In this document: piece by piece, positions 17,077-23,799 of the stretch
How positions within the stretch are numbered: the stretch's first letter is position 1
Layout of the letters: the number at the start of each line of letters is the position of its first letter
Assembly (NCBI GenBank): GCA_044356305.1
Contig: JBIKWM010000038.1
Coordinates: forward strand, 1 to 29,197
DNA length: 29,197 nt
Source of the DNA: JBIKWM01 sp044356305
GTDB lineage: Bacteria; Bacteroidota; Bacteroidia; UBA10329
Direction: 5' to 3'
Notes under the pieces: model-generated
The model's input: only the letters and a program-made list of their open reading frames with translations
Database searches by the model: none
Told to the model about the DNA's origin: nothing
Translations under genes and position numbers: made by a program

Positions 17077-17116
17077 TTCAACATCCTCAATTGCCCATTC
17101 TTTACTCTAAACTCTA

Positions 17117-18169
17117 TCAGTCTCTACGTTTCACATCCAGCGCATCGCGCAGGCCGTTGCCCACCAGGGTGAATGCCAGCACCAGCAGCATGATGGCCAT
17201 ACCCGGCACAATGGCCATGTACGGTTTGCCCATGATGATGTAGCCGTAATGGTCCTTGATCATTCCGCCCCAGGTGGGGGTGGGCGGCTGCGCCCCGATG
17301 CCGAGGAAACTTAGGCCGGCCTCTATCAGGATGGCCGAGGCAAAATTGCTGGCGGCTATCACGATCACCGGCCCCATGATGTTGGGCAGTACATGGCGCA
17401 CCACAGTGCGCAGATGCGAATAGCCCAGGGCGCGGCACGCCTCAACGAACTCGCGGCTGCGCAGGCTCATGATCTCGCCCCTTACAATGCGCGCCACCTC
17501 TACCCACATGGCCATGCCCACGGCAATGAACACCTGCCACAGGCCTTTGCCCAGGGCCAATGTGAGCCCTATCACCAGCAGTAGCAGCGGAATGCTCCAC
17601 ACCACGGTGACAAACCACATCACCACGCGGTCCACCGCCCCTCCGAAAAAGCCCGCCAGAGCGCCCAGTCCCATACCCATGAGAAGCGAAACGGCCACAG
17701 CCACGAGCCCCACGGCCAATGAAACCCGTGCACCAAGCACCATGCGGCTTAGCATGTCGCGCCCAAAGCGGTCCGTGCCCAGCCAAAAGGTGCGCTGACT
17801 GAGCGGATGCCCGCTGTCGAGGGCCGAACGGTGCAGGCGAAGTATTTCGCCCTGGTTGGGCCGGCCACCGGTGTAGCGCTCGGCCACCAGGGTGTCGCCC
17901 AGCCATGTGGCGGTGTAGATGGGAATCTCGGTGCCCAGTGCCGCATCGACCGGGTGTGCCATCTGTATGCTGAACATGGGAGGACGGGCCGCCAGTTCGA
18001 TGTGCTGGGTGTTGGCATCGGGGCTGCGGTCGGGTACCAGCCAAGGCCCTACCACGGCCACCACGGCCGTTACCAGCACCATCAGGGCACCGGCCATGGC
18101 CACACGGTCGGCCCACAGGCGCCTGCGGGCCAGTTGCCCCAACGATGTGCCGCGCTCAGTGTGTGCCAA
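17117..18169 (-). CDS. ABC transporter permease of the OppC/DppC type
   Basis: A 350-residue inner-membrane permease. TM1 (~24-44) is followed by an extracytoplasmic stretch of ~85 residues that is longer than in typical OppC, then the family signature LGTDRFGRDMLSRMVLGARVSL (130-151, written here in part), further membrane helices, and the EAA loop EACRALGYSHLRTVVRHVLP (243-262) that docks with the ATPase. The end, FLGIGAQPPTPTWGGMI, is typical of OppC. Such permeases move peptides, usually importing them with an OppB partner, two ATPases and a binding protein, none of which is present in this window. The start is a TTG at 18169, since the frame closes upstream; it overlaps the GT2 gene by 14 bp. 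Confidence 0.9.
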   Translation of the reverse strand: MAHTERGTSLGQLARRRLWADRVAMAGALMVLVTAVVAVVGPWLVPDRSPDANTQHIELAARPPMFSIQMAHPVDAALGTEIPIYTATWLGDTLVAERYTGGRPNQGEILRLHRSALDSGHPLSQRTFWLGTDRFGRDMLSRMVLGARVSLAVGLVAVAVSLLMGMGLGALAGFFGGAVDRVVMWFVTVVWSIPLLLLVIGLTLALGKGLWQVFIAVGMAMWVEVARIVRGEIMSLRSREFVEACRALGYSHLRTVVRHVLPNIMGPVIVIAASNFASAILIEAGLSFLGIGAQPPTPTWGGMIKDHYGYIIMGKPYMAIVPGMAIMLLVLAFTLVGNGLRDALDVKRRD

Positions 18170-19256
18170 GGTCTATCTGTCTGTCTTTCCAAACATAGCG
18201 GCCAGCGGGCAACAGCCCCACCAGCGGCACATAGATGAGCATGTACAGTTCGGCCAGCAGCAGCAGGCCCCAGCCGCAGCGGGGTTCCAGGTCGCGCTGC
18301 ACGGCACGCACAAGCATCAGGTCGGGCACGGTCTTCAGCATCAGTCCCCAAAAGGCCAGTTCTTTGTTTATCGGGATGATGAAGAGGCACATCAGCCCGG
18401 CCAGATTGCCCAGAAAAGTGAGAATGGCGGTGATGTTCACCCAGGCATCGGTGTAAGAACCGCGCTTGGAGAGCCAGCGTCTGCGCTGACTGATGAATTC
18501 GCCCACATCAGCCTTGGGAGCGGTGGCCACCACAGCCCTGAAGTCGCGGCAGAAAGCCACCGAGCCCGGATACTGCCTGTGGATGCGCAACATGAGAAAC
18601 ACATCATCGCCCGATGGGTTGTGTTTAAGGCCCTGATATCCGCCAAGGCCAACGAAATCATCGCGCCTAAAGAGGATGTTGGCCCCATTGGCCATGACTG
18701 GGTGGCCGTGCCGCACCATGCCGCCTGTTACGCCCATGATGGCGTTCATCTCCATGGCCTGCACCATGCCGAACACATTGTGGGCCGGACTCAGAATGAC
18801 CGGGCCGAGCACCATCCGCACACCCTCCTGACCGAACTGCGCCAACATGGTGTGCAGGTGGTCGGGGCCCATGCGGCAATCGGCATCGGTGCAAAGGATC
18901 AGGTCGGAATCTGCTTGCGCGATGGCCGCTTCGATGGCCGATTTCTTCCCCTCGGCCCCTTCAAGGTCGAGGAGTCTGAACCGGGTGTCATTCCCGATGG
19001 CAGACAGTACCTCGGCCCGTGTGCCATCGGTGCTGTGGTCATTCACTATGATGGCACGGAAAGCCCCGTGCCGCTGGGCTTTCAGGTCGGCAATGAGGTG
19101 GATGATCCGGCCCCCCTCGTTGCGTGCGGCCACCACCACGGTGAGAGACGATGTGGTGGGTGAATCAATCCCCGTGGTCAGTTGGCGCCAGCCCCACCAT
19201 TGCCACAGCACCATGACGGCATAAAGGGCAATGGGGACGAGGATGAGCCACAGCAT
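18156..19256 (-). CDS. Membrane-anchored family-2 glycosyltransferase
   Basis: A 366-residue processive-type GT2 enzyme. An N-terminal membrane helix (2-20) precedes a GT-A domain with VVVAARNEGG (40-49), VNDHSTDGT containing Asp73, the metal-binding D124-A-D126, SGDDVFL with the catalytic acid (~217-218), and QRRRWLSKRG, the Q-x-x-R-W motif (257-261). Two or three membrane helices follow (~275-345). The layout resembles enzymes that use a lipid-linked acceptor at the inner face of the membrane. Three bases separate it from the flippase-like gene upstream, and its tail overlaps the OppC-like gene, so translation is probably coupled. Confidence 0.9.
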   Translation of the reverse strand: MLWLILVPIALYAVMVLWQWWGWRQLTTGIDSPTTSSLTVVVAARNEGGRIIHLIADLKAQRHGAFRAIIVNDHSTDGTRAEVLSAIGNDTRFRLLDLEGAEGKKSAIEAAIAQADSDLILCTDADCRMGPDHLHTMLAQFGQEGVRMVLGPVILSPAHNVFGMVQAMEMNAIMGVTGGMVRHGHPVMANGANILFRRDDFVGLGGYQGLKHNPSGDDVFLMLRIHRQYPGSVAFCRDFRAVVATAPKADVGEFISQRRRWLSKRGSYTDAWVNITAILTFLGNLAGLMCLFIIPINKELAFWGLMLKTVPDLMLVRAVQRDLEPRCGWGLLLLAELYMLIYVPLVGLLPAGRYVWKDRQIDLGTH

Positions 19257-19259
19257 GGG

Positions 19260-20243
19260 TCAGTCGTCTTTGCGGAAGAAACGCATCTCGAATATGAAGA
19301 CCACCCCCAAAAGGGCCGGCAGCACCAGATTGACGAACCAAAGCACCGAACTGGCCGATACAATGCCGGACACATTGTCGCTCAGCTGCCCGATAAAATA
19401 GAGCGACACCGTGCCGCGGATGCCCAGCTCGGTGATGGCAATGGTGGGGATGACGGTCATGGCGAGGTAGCTCAGGCCCACCATCATGAGGCCTTGCAGA
19501 ATTGGCACCTGCACCCCAAAGAACCACAGCAGCAGCATGAACTGCGATGTGAACACCACGTAGCGGCCCAGACTGGCCAGCAGGATGCGGACCAGGTCGT
19601 GGCGGTCGTGCAGGGCCAATACCATGGCGTATCCCTTCAGCTTTTTAGGAATTGGAAGGCGCTCAATGACAGGGGCCAGTGCATGGGAATTGAGGTAGAA
19701 CAGCACCAGGATGAAGCAGATGATAAGGGTGCTGACCGATGTGATGTAGTACCGAAAGGGATCGAGCGGGCCGAGGCCAACAAAACGCGGCAGGTAGAAG
19801 GTGAGTGCCACCAGCCCGGCCATGACCGTGATGAGCAGCTGAGCATAGCTGCCCACAATGGTGAGCAGCACACCGTCAATCCGATCGGCCTGGCGCAGGT
19901 GAAACACACGGCCGAGGTATTCGCCCACGCGGTTGGGGGTGCTCACGGCAATGGTGACACCGCTGAAAACCGCCTTGAGGGCGTTCCAGAACGACACCTC
20001 CTCCTTGCCGTGCAGCAGCACCCGCCATTTGTAGGCCTCGAGGCTCCAGTTGATGACCGTGCCCAGCAGCATGATCAACAGAAATGGCACAGATTCGAGC
20101 CGGACGAGGAGCAAAAGGTCATCGAGCACCTCGTGGCTGCGGTCCTTGAGCTGGATCTGCCTGAAGATGAAGAACAGCGCCACCAGGGCCACTCCCCATT
20201 TGATGGCGAGGCTCAGATTGCGTCTGTTGAGGTGCGTTTTCAA
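19260..20243 (-). CDS. Flippase-like membrane protein (LPG-synthase TM region, UPF0104)
   Basis: A 327-residue protein with about eight membrane helices matching the lysylphosphatidylglycerol synthase TM region family, whose known members flip lipids across the membrane (for example the MprF N-terminal part). The family features STPNRVGEYLGRVF (~99-112) and TIAITELGIRGTVSLYF (~264-280) are present. There is no C-terminal aminoacyltransferase domain, so it is not a full MprF; with a GT2 enzyme next door, a glycolipid flippase is the best guess. The start appears to be a TTG at 20243; there is no ATG early in the frame. It is the first gene of the five-gene envelope operon. Confidence 0.85.
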   Translation of the reverse strand: MKTHLNRRNLSLAIKWGVALVALFFIFRQIQLKDRSHEVLDDLLLLVRLESVPFLLIMLLGTVINWSLEAYKWRVLLHGKEEVSFWNALKAVFSGVTIAVSTPNRVGEYLGRVFHLRQADRIDGVLLTIVGSYAQLLITVMAGLVALTFYLPRFVGLGPLDPFRYYITSVSTLIICFILVLFYLNSHALAPVIERLPIPKKLKGYAMVLALHDRHDLVRILLASLGRYVVFTSQFMLLLWFFGVQVPILQGLMMVGLSYLAMTVIPTIAITELGIRGTVSLYFIGQLSDNVSGIVSASSVLWFVNLVLPALLGVVFIFEMRFFRKDD

Positions 20244-20256
20244 ATATGTGTGTTAA

Positions 20257-20285
20257 ACGAAAAAGGACGGGCGAACCCATCCTTT
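20257..20285 (-). terminator. Intrinsic terminator of gltA
   Basis: On the minus strand, AAAGGATGGG, a TTCG tetraloop and CCCGTCCTTT form a ten-pair stem with one wobble, followed by a U-rich tail. It lies 27 bp past the gltA stop codon and just before the flippase gene. Confidence 0.85.
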
Positions 20286-20311
20286 CCCTTCATGTATCGG
20301 TCAGAGGCCTT

Positions 20312-21598
20312 TCAACGTCCGTTCATCGGTACGTACTGGCGGGTCTGCGGACCGGTATAGATCTGGCGCGGACGGCCAATGGGCTCCTTGTCGGCTATCA
20401 TCTCCTTCCATTGGGCTATCCATCCCGGCAGGCGGCCCATGGCGAACATCACCGTGAACATGTCGGTGGGTATGCCTATGGCGCGGTAGATGATGCCCGA
20501 GTAGAAGTCAACGTTCGGGTACAGCTTGCGCTCAATGAAGTACTCATCGTTGAGGGCTATCTCCTCCAGGCGCTTGGCCAGCTCCAGGGTCTTATCCTCT
20601 ATGCCCAGCTTGTTCAGCACATCATCGCAGCTCTTTTTGATGATGTTGGCGCGCGGGTCGAAGTTCTTGTACACCCGGTGCCCGAAACCGCTGATGCGGA
20701 AGGGGTCGTTCTTGTCCTTGGCCTTGTCCACCCATTTCTGGATGTTGCCACCGTCCTTGTCAATCTTCTCAAGCATCTCTATCACGGCCTGATTGGCCCC
20801 ACCGTGCAGCGGACCCCACAGGGCCGATACGCCTGCGGCTATGCTGGTGTAGAGGTTGGCCTTTGACGAGCCCACCATGCGCACCGTGCTGGTAGAGCAG
20901 TTCTGCTCGTGGTCGGCATGGAGGATCAGAAGCTGGTCGAGGGCGCGCACCACCACGGGGTCTATCACATATTCCTCGGTGGGCATGGAGAACATCATGT
21001 TCAGGAAGTTCTCGCAGTAGTTGAGGCGGTTGAGGGGATACACCAGCGGATGGCCCACACTGTTCTTATAGCTCCAAGCGGCAATGGTGCTGATCTTGGC
21101 TATTAGGCGCATGATGGTGGTGTCCACCAGGCTCTCATCGCGGTCGGGGTCGAGGCTCTCGGGGTAGAAGGTGGAGAGCGATATGAGCATGGAGGCCAGC
21201 ACGCCCATGGGGTGGGCCTTTTTGGGATATGCATCGAAGAACGAGCGCATGTCCTCGTGGATCAACGTGTGGCGCGTGATCTTGGAACTGAAGTTGTCAA
21301 ACTGCTCCTTTGAGGGCAGTTCACCTTTAATAAGAAGGTATGCCACCTCGAGGAAAGTGCTCTGGTCGGCCAGTTGCTCAATGGGGTAACCGCGGTAGCG
21401 CAGTATGCCGTTGTCACCGTCAAGGAAGGTGATGGCGCTCTTGGTGGCCCCGGTGTTCTTGTAACCGGTGTCGAGGGTGATGTGCCCCGTGTCATCGAGC
21501 AGCTTGCGGATGTCCACGGCCCGCTCATTCTCACTGCCCACTACCACAGGCAGTTGGTACACTTTTCCGTCCAGTTTCAGTTCAGCAAATTCGCCCAT
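20312..21598 (-). CDS. gltA: Citrate synthase
   Basis: A 428-residue type II (hexameric-type) citrate synthase, which condenses oxaloacetate and acetyl-CoA at the entry of the TCA cycle. The N-terminal beta domain (LDTGYKNTGATKSAITFLDG, GILRYRGYPIEQLA) is that of the Gram-negative long form. The catalytic residues are visible: His265 in GPLHGGANQAV, His307 in SGFGHRVYKNFDPR, and the Asp in YPNVDFYSGI. The ending RPRQIYTGPQTRQYVPM is also typical. The gene stands alone, with its own promoter candidate and terminator. Confidence 0.97.
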   Translation of the reverse strand: MGEFAELKLDGKVYQLPVVVGSENERAVDIRKLLDDTGHITLDTGYKNTGATKSAITFLDGDNGILRYRGYPIEQLADQSTFLEVAYLLIKGELPSKEQFDNFSSKITRHTLIHEDMRSFFDAYPKKAHPMGVLASMLISLSTFYPESLDPDRDESLVDTTIMRLIAKISTIAAWSYKNSVGHPLVYPLNRLNYCENFLNMMFSMPTEEYVIDPVVVRALDQLLILHADHEQNCSTSTVRMVGSSKANLYTSIAAGVSALWGPLHGGANQAVIEMLEKIDKDGGNIQKWVDKAKDKNDPFRISGFGHRVYKNFDPRANIIKKSCDDVLNKLGIEDKTLELAKRLEEIALNDEYFIERKLYPNVDFYSGIIYRAIGIPTDMFTVMFAMGRLPGWIAQWKEMIADKEPIGRPRQIYTGPQTRQYVPMNGR

Positions 21599-21654
21599 TG
21601 GGTCTTTAGATGTGGATGTTTGCGTGTGTTTTCAGAATGCCTGCGATATTACGG

Positions 21655-21682
21655 AAAAAGTATCCGTGCCACAGGGGGCCAA
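21655..21682 (-). promoter_or_regulatory. Candidate gltA promoter
   Basis: Read on the minus strand, TTG (21680-21682) is followed after 17 bases by TACTTTTT (21655-21662), close to the Bacteroidota pattern of a -33 TTG and a -7 TANNTTTG. The transcript would have a leader of about 50 bases before the ATG at 21598. Confidence 0.42.
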
Positions 21683-21707
21683 GGACTTCTAACCGAACCC
21701 TAATTTA

Positions 21708-21743
21708 CTGAAAGGTCCAACTGTGATCGGTTGGAACTTTCAG
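21708..21743. repeat. Large imperfect inverted repeat between the gltA promoter and the Spy-operon terminator
   Basis: CTGAAAGGTCCAAC (21708-21721) and GTTGGAACTTTCAG (21730-21743) are complementary at 13 of 14 positions around an eight-base loop. No T-run follows on either strand, so it is not a standard terminator. It lies 25 bp upstream of the gltA -33 element, where an operator would sit; it could also protect the 3' end of the transcript arriving from the Spy operon. Confidence 0.6.
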
Positions 21744-21757
21744 GCCATCAGGAACAG

Positions 21758-21784
21758 AAAAAGCGGGGTGTTGTTCCCCGCTTT
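21758..21784 (-). terminator. Intrinsic terminator for the Spy-like / transketolase operon
   Basis: On the minus strand AAAGCGGGG and CCCCGCTTT form a perfect nine-pair stem (21776-21784 with 21760-21768) with a seven-base loop, followed by UUUUU. It lies 26 bp past the stop codon of the Spy-like remnant. Confidence 0.85.
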
Positions 21785-21810
21785 CTTCAATTTTCCGGAA
21801 GCATTCCGCG

Positions 21811-21909
21811 TTATTTCCGCCCTCTCGGCCCTTCGCCTCCGCCCAGGTTCTTCATTTCACGCAATAGCTTGCGCTTGAATTTCTCTTCGGACGAACAGAC
21901 ACTTCTCAT
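21811..21909 (-). pseudogene. 3' remnant of a second Spy-like gene
   Basis: From 21811 the minus strand encodes, before a stop, EEKFKRKLLREMKNLGGG followed by a Gly/Arg tail. The intact Spy-like protein upstream ends EEKFKREVLKEMKNRGGG with a similar Gly/Arg tail. The match covers ~25 codons and stops sharply at 21887; further upstream the sequence is unrelated. An ATG at 21909 would give a 32-residue peptide, but this looks like the tail of a decayed tandem paralogue. The copies differ at many third positions, so the duplication is old. Confidence 0.72.
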
Positions 21910-21926
21910 TCGCTCTTGTTCCAAAG

Positions 21927-21946
21927 CCCGGCTCGCGCGAGCCGGG
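21927..21946. repeat. 20-bp perfect GC-rich palindrome
   Basis: CCCGGCTCGCGCGAGCCGGG reads the same on both strands and lies five bases before the 42-bp repeat array. Confidence 0.8.
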
Positions 21947-21950
21947 GTGG

Positions 21951-22154
21951 CAGTGCCAAGGGAGTTCTCCCTTCAGAGTGAAACGGTCGTTTCAGTGCCA
22001 ATGGAGTTCTCCCTTTAGAGTGAAACGGTCGTTTCAGTGCCAATGGGGTTCTCCTTTAAGAGTGAAACGGTCGTTGCAGTGCCAAGGGAGTTCCCCTTTA
22101 AGACTGAAACGGTCGTTGCAGTGCCAATGGGGTTCTCCTTTAAGACTGAAACGG
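21951..22154. repeat. Tandem array: five copies of a 42-bp repeat
   Basis: Units start at 21951, 21993, 22035, 22077 and 22119; the first four are exactly 42 bp and the last is cut at 36. Each begins CAGTGCCAA and ends with AAACGGTCGTT plus T or G. Unit differences fall at a few positions, including paired changes in a short internal hairpin (AAGGGAG / CTCCCTT in unit 1). A second inverted repeat, GAAACG-GT-CGTTTC, spans units 1 and 2. There are no spacers, so it is not CRISPR. With the palindrome and the remnant it fills the 670-bp gene-free stretch 21599-22266; the part 22155-22266 shows nothing recognisable. Confidence 0.93.
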
Positions 22155-22266
22155 ACCAGCGATTCTGTGACCCGGTAAAGACCAGTAGATCTCTCGTTCT
22201 GGTCACTTCAAGAAATAACTGGAATTGCCAGGACGCCCGCCTTACTGATCTGAAGGCTCTGGCAGG

Positions 22267-22737
22267 TCACCTCCTCCCACCCTGGGGGCCACCGCCCCGG
22301 TTCTTCATCTCCTTGAGTACCTCGCGCTTGAACTTCTCTTCGGCCCCGTAGAGGCGCACCACCTTGGCCACGGGCAGTATGGTCTTGAAGCGGGCCACGT
22401 ATTCCTTTTTCAGGTCCACATCCTTCTGCTCGTGCTCGAGGGCCTTGCTGAGGGCGGCATCGAGGTCGCGCTCGCTCATGCTGCCGAAGTTGGCCCGCAC
22501 GTTGTCCTGATTGGCGCGCTGCATCTTGCGGTTGGCCTTGCGCCTGTCGGTGTATTCGTTGAACACGGGCCAGAAGCGCTGGGCCTCATCGGTGGTGAGG
22601 TTGAGCTCGCGGGTGATGAATGCGACCTTGGCCGATTCGAGTCGGTCCATACGGTCCTCGAGGTCGTCTTCGGGCTGGGCAAAGGCGTGTGCAAAGGCGC
22701 ACAGGCACAGGGCAAGGGTGGCGGTCAGGGTTCTCAT
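22267..22737 (-). CDS. Spy/CpxP-like periplasmic protein of an ECF sigma operon
   Basis: A 156-residue exported protein: signal peptide 1-20 (ALCLCAFAHAFA), then an all-helical, highly charged body. The segment VAFITRELNLTTDEAQRFWPVFNEY (~38-62) is the signature of this small family (helix, 'L.LT..EAq.FWP.yneY'), found in Bacteroidota next to ECF sigma and anti-sigma genes and related in style to the Spy/CpxP LTxxQ chaperones. The basic tail EEKFKREVLKEMKNRGGG is shared with the decayed copy downstream. The ATG at 22737 is chosen over one at 22755 because it begins the signal peptide and leaves a 7-bp gap to the anti-sigma gene. A role in sensing or buffering envelope stress is inferred. Confidence 0.8.
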   Translation of the reverse strand: MRTLTATLALCLCAFAHAFAQPEDDLEDRMDRLESAKVAFITRELNLTTDEAQRFWPVFNEYTDRRKANRKMQRANQDNVRANFGSMSERDLDAALSKALEHEQKDVDLKKEYVARFKTILPVAKVVRLYGAEEKFKREVLKEMKNRGGGPQGGRR

Positions 22738-22744
22738 GGCAGTT

Positions 22745-23209
22745 TCAGATCTCAATGTCAGTCAGTAGGTCCTCTTCGTCAATTCCGCTCTCGATGAGCA
22801 GTTGTATGGCGGCCTCGTCTTCGGTGGCGGTGGCCCCGTAAAGGGTGTCGGGCAGCAGCAGGCCGCTGGCCACCAGGTCATCGGGTCCGGCATCGGTGAG
22901 CAGGGCCACATCCTCAATGGTAAGGCCCTCGGTGGCCTCGGCCAGGTCGATGTGGGTGCCTGTCTGGCTGTGCGGTAGGCCCATGTACACCACGGCCAGC
23001 ACGGCCACGGTGCCCAATGCCCCTGCCAGGCCCAGTATGCGCGGCATCCAGACCGCTGAGGGTGCGGGCCTCGCTTCGGCCTGTGCGCGCACAGCCTGCA
23101 TGATGCGGGGCGTGAGGCCGTCAAAATACCCATCGGGCACGTGCAGGGGTGTGGCGGCCCTTTGCGGGTCGGCCCCGTGCAGCAGGTGCTTATCGTCCAG
23201 GTCTTCCAT
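22745..23209 (-). CDS. Putative membrane anti-sigma factor
   Basis: A 154-residue single-pass membrane protein. The cytoplasmic N-terminus contains HVPDGYFDGLTPRIM (~23-37), the F.VP.gYF..L..ri pattern common in small proteins encoded directly after ECF sigma factors in Bacteroidota. A membrane helix covers ~57-77 (ILGLAGALGTVAVLAVVYMG), and the acidic C-terminal part is periplasmic. There is no zinc-binding ZAS motif. Its place between the sigma factor (35 bp upstream) and the Spy-like gene (7 bp downstream) supports a regulatory role, but no sequence motif proves sigma binding. Confidence 0.7.
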   Translation of the reverse strand: MEDLDDKHLLHGADPQRAATPLHVPDGYFDGLTPRIMQAVRAQAEARPAPSAVWMPRILGLAGALGTVAVLAVVYMGLPHSQTGTHIDLAEATEGLTIEDVALLTDAGPDDLVASGLLLPDTLYGATATEDEAAIQLLIESGIDEEDLLTDIEI

Positions 23210-23244
23210 TTTCGGGGTGTAAGATTATGTCAGGCTGTAATGGT

Positions 23245-23796
23245 TTAATGATCGGTCACGTATTTCTCCACCTTCTTCACCGCATGGTGGTACGATGCCT
23301 TGAGCGCGCCCACCGATGTGCCCAGCATCTGGCTCATGTCCTCGTACTTCATACCGTCAAAGTACTTGAGGTTGAACACCAGCCGCTGCTTGTCGGGCAG
23401 CCTGAGGATGGCCTTCTGCAGCCGCAGCATGATGCGGTCTCCGCTCAGTTCGGGGTCGGCCTCCAGCTTGGCGGCCAGGTGGCTCTCCATGTCATCGAAG
23501 CGTACGAGCAGGCTCAGCTTCTTCTTGTTGAGGTAGCTGAGGGTCTCGTTGGTGGCTATGCGGTACAGCCAGGTGAAGAGCTGGCTCTCGGCCCTGAAGC
23601 GGTCGAGGGCGTTGAATGCCTTGATAAAGGTGTTCTGCAGGATGTCATCGGTGTCGTCATGGTCCACCACCATGCGCCTGATGTGCCAGTAAAGGCGTTT
23701 CTGATAGCGGTTCACGATCTGCGTGAACGCCATGTTTCGCTGCCCCGGGTCGCGGAAACGGGCTACAAGCTCCTCATCGGTCAGCGCTGGGGTCAT
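23245..23796 (-). CDS. ECF (sigma-70 family) RNA polymerase sigma factor
   Basis: A 183-residue sigma factor with the two-domain ECF layout. Region 2 (~22-92) includes QIVNRYQKRLYWHIRRMV, DDTDDILQNTFIKAF (the polymerase-binding 2.2 helix) and FTWLYRIATNETLSYLNKKK (-10 recognition). Region 4 (~125-180) includes LRLPDKQRLVFNLKYFDGM and the helix-turn-helix YEDMSQMLGTSVGALKASYH. It starts three bases after the transketolase C-subunit stop codon, so it is likely co-transcribed with metabolic genes as well as with its own anti-sigma and Spy-like genes. No internal promoter with an obvious autoregulatory motif can be seen. Confidence 0.93.
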   Translation of the reverse strand: MTPALTDEELVARFRDPGQRNMAFTQIVNRYQKRLYWHIRRMVVDHDDTDDILQNTFIKAFNALDRFRAESQLFTWLYRIATNETLSYLNKKKLSLLVRFDDMESHLAAKLEADPELSGDRIMLRLQKAILRLPDKQRLVFNLKYFDGMKYEDMSQMLGTSVGALKASYHHAVKKVEKYVTDH

Positions 23797-23799
23797 GCA

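Noticed and set aside
19260..20243. Full MprF lysylphosphatidylglycerol synthase
   Set aside because: Only the membrane (flippase-like) part is present; the C-terminal aminoacyl transfer domain is absent.
19182..20360. Long plus-strand open frame (392 codons) opposite the GT2 and flippase genes
   Set aside because: It is rich in His, Gln, Glu and Gly from antisense reading of GC-biased codons, shows no motif, and the minus-strand genes are clear.
21951..22154. CRISPR array
   Set aside because: The 42-bp units follow each other directly with no variable spacers, and no cas gene is in the window.
22015..22351. Open frames on both strands across the 42-bp repeats
   Set aside because: They remain open only because the period is a multiple of three; no conserved start, signal or neighbour supports them.
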